A stretch of 64,000 nucleotides of DNA, from assembly GCA_934169575.1 (NCBI GenBank), contig CAKPOA010000002.1, positions 1 through 64,000 of the forward strand, in the 5' to 3' direction. Both the position numbers and the translations under genes were made by a program. The notes under the pieces were generated by a model. The model was not told the origin of the DNA and ran no database searches. It saw only the letters and a list, made by a program, of their open reading frames with translations. The stretch comes from an uncultured Clostridia bacterium (lineage in GTDB: Bacteria; Bacillota; Clostridia; TANB77; CAG-508). Shown in pieces: positions 57,702-64,000 of the stretch; position 1 is the stretch's first letter; the number at the start of each line of letters is the position of its first letter.

Positions 57702-58607
57702 ATGGGATTTTTAATAATTTTACTTATTATTATTGTAGTAATAGCTCTAACATCAATTAAAGTAGTAAATCAATCTGAAGTATATATTATTGAAAGATTA
57801 GGTAAGTTTCAAAAAATGGCAGATGCAGGTCTTACTATAATAATTCCATTTTTCGACAGAGTAAGTTCAGTAGTTTTACTTAAAGAACAAACTATGGACA
57901 TTCCACCACAAGGTGTTATAACAAAAGATAATGTTACAATAAACATAGATACAGTTGTATTTTATCAAATAACAGATCCTGTAAAGGCTGTTTATGAAAT
58001 ACAAAATTTGAAAAAAGGTATTGAATATCTTGCAATTACAACTATTCGTGATATTGTTGGTAAAATGGATCTTGATGAAACATTTGGTTCACGTGATTCG
58101 ATAAATTATCAATTATGTTCTATCTTAGATGAGGCAACAGATAAATGGGGTTGTAAAATAAATAGAGTTGAAATAAAAGATATCAATCCACCAGCAGATA
58201 TTAGAGATGCAATGGAAAAGCAAATGAATGCTGAGCGTAATAAAAGAGCTCTTATTTTAGAAGCTGAAGCACAAAAACAAGCTGACATTACAGTTGCTGA
58301 AGGTAAAAAACAAGCATCTATTCTTGAAGCTGAAGCTGATAGTGAAGCTAAAATTAGACGTGCCGCAGGTGAGGCTAAAGCTATAAAACAAGTTGCTGAG
58401 GCTAAAGCACAAGAAATTGCTATGGTCTATAAAGCAATGATGGAAGCTAATCCAAATGATAAATTAGTTCAATTAAAATCATTAGAAGCTTTATCAAAAA
58501 TTGCAGATGGTGAGGCAAATAAAGTATTTATACCATTTGAAGCAACTTCAGCATTAAGTGGAATCGGAGCAATGTCTGATATAGTAAAAGAAAAAGATAA
58601 AAAATAA
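57702..58607 (+). CDS. SPFH/Band 7 membrane protein (QmcA/stomatin type)
   Basis: 301 residues. One N-terminal helix (2-20), then the Band 7 domain (SEVYIIERLGKFQKMADAGL, TMDIPPQGVITKDNVTINID) and a coiled, Ala/Glu/Lys-rich flotillin-like stretch (AEAQKQADITVAEGKKQASI). Forms oligomeric scaffolds at the membrane. AAAGGAGG precedes the ATG. Terminator at 58613. Confidence 0.93.
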   Translation: MGFLIILLIIIVVIALTSIKVVNQSEVYIIERLGKFQKMADAGLTIIIPFFDRVSSVVLLKEQTMDIPPQGVITKDNVTINIDTVVFYQITDPVKAVYEIQNLKKGIEYLAITTIRDIVGKMDLDETFGSRDSINYQLCSILDEATDKWGCKINRVEIKDINPPADIRDAMEKQMNAERNKRALILEAEAQKQADITVAEGKKQASILEAEADSEAKIRRAAGEAKAIKQVAEAKAQEIAMVYKAMMEANPNDKLVQLKSLEALSKIADGEANKVFIPFEATSALSGIGAMSDIVKEKDKK

Positions 58608-58612
58608 TATTT

Positions 58613-58655
58613 AAAAAAGAAAAACAATATCAAATTAATATTGTTTTTCTTTTTT
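58613..58655. terminator. bidirectional terminator
   Basis: The 17-bp stem AAAAAGAAAAACAATAT and its complement, with a 7-base loop, separate the SPFH gene from the convergent membrane protein gene. Confidence 0.75.
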
Positions 58656-58961
58656 TCATCTTTTTCTTCTACAATAACACCCTGTATTATTTGAATTAAT
58701 GCTATTATTATTTGTTTCTTCTTCCTCATATGTCATAAAATTCACTTTAATAATATATGCTGTTATAAATGCAATTATTGAGTAAATTATTGTTGCAATC
58801 AAAGCTTCTGCAAGTGAACCAGAGAAAGCTGCAAATGCTATAATTAAATATATAGCAAAAAATGTAATTCCTACTAATATGGGACATTTTAAAACTGTCT
58901 GTAAAACAATAGAGAGTAAAATTGTTGCAAGTGGTAATGCAAAAAATACTAATAAATTCAT
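58656..58961 (-). CDS. small membrane protein, DUF2651-like
   Basis: 101 residues with three helices (about 4-22, 27-50 and 54-74) and a polar Asn-rich tail. LKCPILVGITFFAIYLIIAF resembles DUF2651 proteins of Bacillus and Clostridium, function unknown. It stands alone; the family call is moderate. Confidence 0.65.
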   Translation of the reverse strand: MNLLVFFALPLATILLSIVLQTVLKCPILVGITFFAIYLIIAFAAFSGSLAEALIATIIYSIIAFITAYIIKVNFMTYEEEETNNNSINSNNTGCYCRRKR

Positions 58962-59013
58962 ATAAGCCTCCTCTTTGTTTATTTATATATTTTATGCATT
59001 ACATTTTTTATTG

Positions 59014-60525
59014 TTACTTTTGAGCAAGATCTACTTCAAAATAAAATTCTACACCACCTGCTACATTTTTAACACCATATTTATTTCCATAATTATTCAT
59101 AATTGCTTTTACTAAAGAAAGCCCTATTCCATTTCCACCTTTTGAACGATTTCTTGATTCATCTAATTTATAAAATCTATTCCAGATTCTTGTCATCTCT
59201 TCTTCAGATAATCCATTAAATGTATTAAATATTTTAACTCTAAGTTTATTTGTTTTTATATTGATTTCATTTTTAATTTCTATTCTTTTTTCACCATTAA
59301 TTTCTGTTGAATATTTTATTGCATTCATAATATAGTTTGTCAAAACTTGTTCAATATAAAAATCATCTGCATAAATATTTATATTTTCGCATTGTTCAAA
59401 ATTCACATTAATATTTTCTTTTTCAATCATAACTTGTGATTTTCTAAGAATCTCTTTTTCTAATTCTACAATATTAAATTCACTATTATTAAATTCCATT
59501 TTTCCATATTCAAGTTTCATTAATTCTAAAAGTCTTTTAACAAGTTTATCCATTTTAGTTGCTTCATCTAAAATAACTTCAGCATAAAAATGTTTACTTT
59601 CTTCATCAGTATTTACATTTTCAAGCAAACCTTCGCTATATCCCTGAATTAATGCAATAGGTGTTTTTAATTCATGAGACACATCTGAGATAAAACTTTT
59701 TCTCATTTCATCAATTTGGGATTTTTCTTCTACATCTTTTTCAAGTTCAAAATTAGTTCTTTTTAATTGTTTTATAGTACTTTCTAATTTATCAGAAAGT
59801 ACATTGATACTTTTTCCCAATTCATCAATCTCATCATTTGTTGTTGAACATTTATACTTTTGACTAAAATTTAAATTTGACATTTGTTTTGCTATGTTTT
59901 CTAATTCCTGTATTGGTTTACTAAATCTTTTAGAAACAATATTTATAACAAATGTTCCAATCAAAAGTACAAATATTGCAATTATATATAAAAATTTATT
60001 CGATATTTTTACACTTTCTTGTATTGAGGTCATAGGCATTCTAATATATAATTTATATCCATTATCTAACTTTGCAGTAATCATTATATATCTTATATTT
60101 GTACCAGTATCATTTACCTCACTAACCATAAAATTTTGTTCTTGTTCTAGAATAACATAATCTCTATCTCTAAAGTCTCTTGATGACATTATTGCAAATT
60201 GCAAAATACTAGAAAAAAAATCTTTATTTGAAAAATATATATTTTCATCAGAATCATTTTTGATTAAAATATCAAAATCATTTTTAATTGATATTCTTTC
60301 AAGTTGGCTATTTATATAATCTTGTTCATAATCTTGATTATAATATTCATTTACCAAACTATATACTTTTTTTAATCCTTCTTTTTTATTATACACATAA
60401 AATTTTTCTAAGACAAAATTATTTAATAAAATTGAAAGAGTCACAATTAAAAGAACAATTACACAAAGAGATAAAAATAATTTTGCTCTTATTGATGTAA
60501 ATACTTTTTTCATTTTATAGTACAT
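59014..60525 (-). CDS. HAMP-domain sensor histidine kinase
   Basis: 503 residues. Two helices (14-34 and about 174-196) flank an external sensor domain; HAMP follows (about 197-250), then a HisKA domain with the phospho-His in SFISDVSHELKTPIALIQGY and a HATPase domain (NYIMNAIKYS N-box, GGNGIGLSLVKAIM G-box). Paired with the OmpR regulator upstream (10-base gap), typical of cell-envelope stress systems. The signal is not known. Confidence 0.95.
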   Translation of the reverse strand: MYYKMKKVFTSIRAKLFLSLCVIVLLIVTLSILLNNFVLEKFYVYNKKEGLKKVYSLVNEYYNQDYEQDYINSQLERISIKNDFDILIKNDSDENIYFSNKDFFSSILQFAIMSSRDFRDRDYVILEQEQNFMVSEVNDTGTNIRYIMITAKLDNGYKLYIRMPMTSIQESVKISNKFLYIIAIFVLLIGTFVINIVSKRFSKPIQELENIAKQMSNLNFSQKYKCSTTNDEIDELGKSINVLSDKLESTIKQLKRTNFELEKDVEEKSQIDEMRKSFISDVSHELKTPIALIQGYSEGLLENVNTDEESKHFYAEVILDEATKMDKLVKRLLELMKLEYGKMEFNNSEFNIVELEKEILRKSQVMIEKENINVNFEQCENINIYADDFYIEQVLTNYIMNAIKYSTEINGEKRIEIKNEINIKTNKLRVKIFNTFNGLSEEEMTRIWNRFYKLDESRNRSKGGNGIGLSLVKAIMNNYGNKYGVKNVAGGVEFYFEVDLAQK

Positions 60526-60535
60526 TCCCTTCTAA

Positions 60536-61216
60536 CTAATTTTTCACTTCAAATTTATATCCGATTCCTCTTATTGTTTCTATATATCTTCCTTTTTTTC
60601 CTAACTTATGTCTTATCTTTTTTATGTGACTATCAATAGTTCTTGAATCTCCATAATAATCATAATTCCATACATTATTTAAAATTTTTTCTCTTGATAA
60701 AGCTACTTTTTCATTATCTAATAAATACTTTAAAAGCTCATATTCTCTGAGACTAAGTTCAATTGGTTTACCATCAACAGTAACAGTTCTACCAATTTCA
60801 TCTATCTCAATTCCATCAAAATTTCTTACTTGTTTTGATTCACCTTTAATTCTTTTTAATATTGCATCAATTCTAGCAACCAAAATTCTTGGGCTAAATG
60901 GTTTTGATACATATTCATCAACACCTAACTCAAATCCAAATAATTCATCTTGTTCCTCTCCTCTTGCGGTTAACATTATTACAGGTGTTTTAGCCTCTTG
61001 TCTTATTTTTCTAAGTACAGTCCAACCGTCAACTTTCGGCATCATAACATCTAAAATAACTAAATCTATTTTTTCTTTATTTAACTCAAATATTTCAAGT
61101 GCTTTTTCTCCATCTTCTGCTTCTAAAATTTTATATCCTTTAGCATTTAAAAAATCTTTAATAAGTTTTCTCATTCTTTCTTCATCATCTACAACTAGTA
61201 TTGTAATATTATCCAC
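60536..61216 (-). CDS. OmpR-family response regulator
   Basis: 226 residues. Receiver domain: VDDEE, phospho-Asp in VILDVMMPKVDG, Lys in VSKPFSP. C-terminal winged helix: ELSLREYELLKYLLDN and TIDSHIKKIRHKLG. First gene of the two-component operon, with AGGAGGGA upstream. Confidence 0.96.
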   Translation of the reverse strand: MDNITILVVDDEERMRKLIKDFLNAKGYKILEAEDGEKALEIFELNKEKIDLVILDVMMPKVDGWTVLRKIRQEAKTPVIMLTARGEEQDELFGFELGVDEYVSKPFSPRILVARIDAILKRIKGESKQVRNFDGIEIDEIGRTVTVDGKPIELSLREYELLKYLLDNEKVALSREKILNNVWNYDYYGDSRTIDSHIKKIRHKLGKKGRYIETIRGIGYKFEVKN

Positions 61217-61323
61217 AAATAATCCCTCCTATAACTTATAGTAATTATTATACAATATCTATATGAATTTTATGTGAACATTTTGTTAATAGTCAGCCTT
61301 TTTAAATTCTAAATCCTAGAAAT

Positions 61324-61456
61324 TTATATTATATTATTTTTTAATACCGCGTAAGCGACCAAACGAGCATAGCGAGTGCGATTGGAGCAATTTTCATTTG
61401 TTTATTTTTAAATATGGAAATTGCGACTGCAAGGTATGAAAAATAATATAATATAA
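61324..61456 (+). repeat. interspersed palindromic repeat, copy 4
   Basis: Core in forward orientation, subtype CCGCGTAAGCGACC. The inner flanking stem is 61324-61348 with 61432-61456. Complementarity continues imperfectly outward to GTCAGCC (61292) and GGCTGAC (61485), giving an arm of about 55 bases. It lies between mscS (stop at 61496) and the response regulator start. Confidence 0.9.
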
Positions 61457-61495
61457 GTTTTTAGGGTAAATATTTTAAGGCTGACTTAACAAATT

Positions 61496-62554
61496 TTAAG
61501 TATTTTTTATCTCCATTGTTTCTAATGCAAGTTTAATATCATTTTGTTTTATAATATTCATTATTTCATAATTTAATTTTCCTTTTTCTATACAAAATTG
61601 ATCAAAATCTGTAACATTTAAATAACAGTAAATATGTATATTATAATCATCCGAATTTATTTGTTTTAAAAATACATTTGCACTTTGCTCAACAACCATA
61701 TCATAATTATTCAAAAAGTCTAAAACAGAATGTTCAAAATTTGATAATTTGGCTAAACTTGTATCAAAATTAACTTGTAAATCTATTTCATATAATCTTT
61801 TCTTTATTCTACTTATATTCACAACAGTTGTACTGGAAATAACAGAATTTGGTACTTGTGCTAAAGAATTGTCACGCATTCTAACTCTTGTACTTCTAAA
61901 AGTTATATCTTCAATAGTACCTTCATATGTCCCAAATTTCACATAATCTCCAACCTGAAATGGTTTATCTAATGCAATCATTATTCCGCTAAATAAATTT
62001 TTCAAAGTATCTTGTGCAGCAAGTGTTAACACAACACTTCCAAGTCCAAGGCCTGTAACTAATCCACTTAGATCATACCCTAACTCGGCAATAATCATAA
62101 AACCTGCAATAATATATATTAATACTTTTATCATTCTTATCAAAAATTTTACTGATGAATTTTCAATATCTTTTTCAGATTTATCAATAATTTTTCTTAC
62201 TAAAAAAGATTCTTTATCTATACTTTTTGCAAGTCCAATAGCAGTATTTAATATTACAATAACTTTAAATATTTTTGTTGCAATATTCATAAAATTATCA
62301 TCAATATTTAAAGTTGGTTTTAAAAACAATAATGCTAAATATACACCTAATACCTTAAAAAATGATTTTAAAGGTATATAAAAAGCATTTTTTTTAATTT
62401 TAGCACCTTTTTCTTTAAATTTAAATATTTTAATTACTGCATAAGAAAAAAGCGGACTAAAGATGTCTAAAACCGCAATTATTAATACAGCAATTACTAA
62501 ATCTACTGTTTCTTGACCAGTTAAATTTTCTAAAAAACTCTTTATATTTGACAT
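61496..62554 (-). CDS. MscS-family mechanosensitive ion channel
   Basis: 352 residues. Four or five helices at the N-terminus; the pore helix and the first part of the beta domain show GLGLGSVVLTLAAQDTLKNL and DKPFQVGDYVKFGTYEGTIE. It releases solutes on hypo-osmotic shock. Single gene after rpoD (20-base gap). Confidence 0.93.
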   Translation of the reverse strand: MSNIKSFLENLTGQETVDLVIAVLIIAVLDIFSPLFSYAVIKIFKFKEKGAKIKKNAFYIPLKSFFKVLGVYLALLFLKPTLNIDDNFMNIATKIFKVIVILNTAIGLAKSIDKESFLVRKIIDKSEKDIENSSVKFLIRMIKVLIYIIAGFMIIAELGYDLSGLVTGLGLGSVVLTLAAQDTLKNLFSGIMIALDKPFQVGDYVKFGTYEGTIEDITFRSTRVRMRDNSLAQVPNSVISSTTVVNISRIKKRLYEIDLQVNFDTSLAKLSNFEHSVLDFLNNYDMVVEQSANVFLKQINSDDYNIHIYCYLNVTDFDQFCIEKGKLNYEIMNIIKQNDIKLALETMEIKNT

Positions 62555-62574
62555 TTATTCCACTTCCTTTTATA

Positions 62575-63750
62575 TTAAACCATATAATCTCTTAATTTTT
62601 TACTTCTACTAGGATGTCTTAATTTTCTAAGTGCTTTTGCTTCAATTTGACGTATTCTTTCTCTTGTTACATCAAATTCTTTACCAACTTCTTCTAGAGT
62701 TCTTGCTTTTCCATCATCCAGTCCAAACCTTAATCTCAATACTTTTGCTTCTCTTGAAGTTAATGTTGACATTACCTCTTCAAGTTGCTCTTTTAATAAT
62801 GTATATGCAGCAACATCTTGAGGTTCAGGTGAATCATCATCTTGAATAAAATCTCCCAAATGGCTATCATCTTCTTCACCTATTGGAGTTTCTAAAGAAA
62901 CTGGATCTTGTGCAATTTTTTGTATTTCCATTACTTTTTCAACAGGCATTTCTAATTCCTTTGAAAGTTCTTCAGGTGTAGGCTCTCTTCCCATTTGTTG
63001 TAACATATGTCTTGAAGTTCTAATTAATTTATTTATAGTTTCTACCATATGAACAGGTATTCTGATTGTTCTTGCTTGATCAGCAATAGCTCTTGTTATT
63101 GATTGCCTGATCCACCATGTTGCATATGTGCTAAATTTAAATCCTTTAGTATAATCAAATTTTTCAACAGCTTTTATTAATCCCATATTTCCTTCTTGAA
63201 TTAAATCTAAAAATAGCATACCTCTTCCAACATATTTTTTTGCTATACTTACAACAAGCCTTAAATTTGCTTCAGCAAGTTCTTGTTTTGCTTCTTCATC
63301 ACCTTGTAAAACTCTTTCTGCAAGTTTAGTTTCATCTTCATATGATAATAGTGGAATTCTACCAATTTCTCTTAAATACATTCTTACAGGATCATCAACA
63401 CTTATTCCTTCAAAATCGTCTGGTCCTATATCATCTAATTTCAAATTTTCAACTTCTTCTAAATCTTCTTCATCTGGTCCTTCTTCAAAATCATCTCCAA
63501 AAAGATTTACTCCCATTTTCTCCATTGCATCAAAAATTTTTTCCATTTGGCTTGGATTAGCATCATCTAATTCAGATGCAAGTTCCCCATATGTTATTTT
63601 TCCTTTTTCTTTTGCTTTTTCTAATATTTTTTTAACTTTTTCTTTTGTTTTTTCATCACTATTTTCGGCTTTATTTTCAACATCTGTTTCATTTTTCACT
63701 TCAATATTTTCATTGTTTAATACTTCATTTTTCTTTTCTTTTTCATTCAT
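62575..63750 (-). CDS. rpoD: primary sigma factor SigA/RpoD
   Basis: 391 residues. An acidic region 1.1 leads to region 1.2/2 ([60 protein letters not shown]), region 3 ([13 protein letters not shown]) and region 4 ([20 protein letters not shown]). Length is like other clostridial SigA. It directly follows dnaG (13-base gap), the usual arrangement. Confidence 0.98.
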   Translation of the reverse strand: MNEKEKKNEVLNNENIEVKNETDVENKAENSDEKTKEKVKKILEKAKEKGKITYGELASELDDANPSQMEKIFDAMEKMGVNLFGDDFEEGPDEEDLEEVENLKLDDIGPDDFEGISVDDPVRMYLREIGRIPLLSYEDETKLAERVLQGDEEAKQELAEANLRLVVSIAKKYVGRGMLFLDLIQEGNMGLIKAVEKFDYTKGFKFSTYATWWIRQSITRAIADQARTIRIPVHMVETINKLIRTSRHMLQQMGREPTPEELSKELEMPVEKVMEIQKIAQDPVSLETPIGEEDDSHLGDFIQDDDSPEPQDVAAYTLLKEQLEEVMSTLTSREAKVLRLRFGLDDGKARTLEEVGKEFDVTRERIRQIEAKALRKLRHPSRSKKLRDYMV

Positions 63751-63763
63751 TCTAAATTCACCT

Positions 63764-64000
63764 CTATTTTAATTTTACTAATTCTAAAATTATATTATTA
63801 AGTTCAATACCTAGTTGTTTTTTCTTTTCAATATCAATTTCTTGTTCTTCTTGTCTTAATATTTCATCACGTCTTTTTTCAAGCTTTTCTCTTTTATATT
63901 TATGAATTATTTCTGTTATTGCTTTTTTATTGTCTGTAATCCCATAATCTTCTGTCATAATTGATGTTATATGATCTTGCAAATTATCATCTTGCATGTG
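63764..64000 (-). CDS. dnaG: DNA primase, C-terminal end (partial)
   Basis: 78 codons of open frame running past the right edge. The C-terminal part reads [20 protein letters not shown] and ends [10 protein letters not shown], as in the DnaB-interacting tail of primases. The identification rests mainly on its position before rpoD. Confidence 0.75.
   Translation of the reverse strand, partial: HMQDDNLQDHITSIMTEDYGITDNKKAITEIIHKYKREKLEKRRDEILRQEEQEIDIEKKKQLGIELNNIILELVKLK

Overview
The window is a very AT-rich stretch of a Gram-positive, endospore-forming clostridium-like Firmicute. The evidence is a Firmicute-type ribosomal and secretion gene order, a zinc-type S14, SpoIIID, SigG, YabG and a GerA-type germinant receptor operon, consensus SigA promoters (TTGACA-17-TATAAT type) and AGGAGG ribosome binding sites. 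I cannot name the species. An uncultured gut clostridium is a reasonable guess, because many proteins are short or divergent. Most genes lie on the minus strand.

Layout, left to right: the start of an unknown minus-strand gene at the left edge; a YhgE/Pip membrane protein with its TetR regulator; the alpha ribosomal operon (map-infA-rpmJ-rpsM-rpsK-rpsD-rpoA-rplQ, read leftwards); an unrecognised plus-strand gene and adk; a fragment of an Rpn-type nuclease/transposase; the ylxM-ffh-rpsP-khpA-rimM-trmD-rplS-trmB block; a graveyard of accessory genes (remains of what looks like a type II Thoeris defence system and an AlbA_2-type regulator) at about 15.8-17 kb; a sporulation/germination block (spoIIID, yabG, veg, gerA-gerB-gerC plus a tiny fourth ger gene, sigG); secG, rpmF and asnB; an M14 cell-wall peptidase.

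From 27.6 to 31.3 kb lies a small accessory island (XRE regulator, LPYTG surface protein, its sortase, a RelE/ParE toxin-antitoxin pair) bracketed by two nearly identical 69-bp direct repeats that copy the 3' end of the peptidase gene. Then come ligA with a GHKL sensor kinase and a 16-residue peptide gene, more decayed genes, and the S10-spc operon (rpsJ to secY, 21 genes, no rpmD) driven by a perfect consensus promoter and a structured leader. The right end holds a patatin-like lipase, a LytTR regulator, a holA-ruvC-debranching enzyme-yvcK-murB-pilin cluster (murB carries a frameshift), nfeD with an SPFH protein, an OmpR/HisKA two-component pair, an MscS channel, rpoD and the end of dnaG.

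The most unusual features are: (1) a four-copy intergenic repeat with a conserved core of about 90 nt, in which each copy sits inside its own, different, self-complementary outer stem; (2) the duplicated-end island with the sortase pair; (3) the 16-residue peptide gene next to an atypical GHKL kinase; (4) a 59-residue two-helix protein that looks like a germinant-receptor D subunit; and (5) the Thoeris-like relic. No tRNA, rRNA or CRISPR array was seen.
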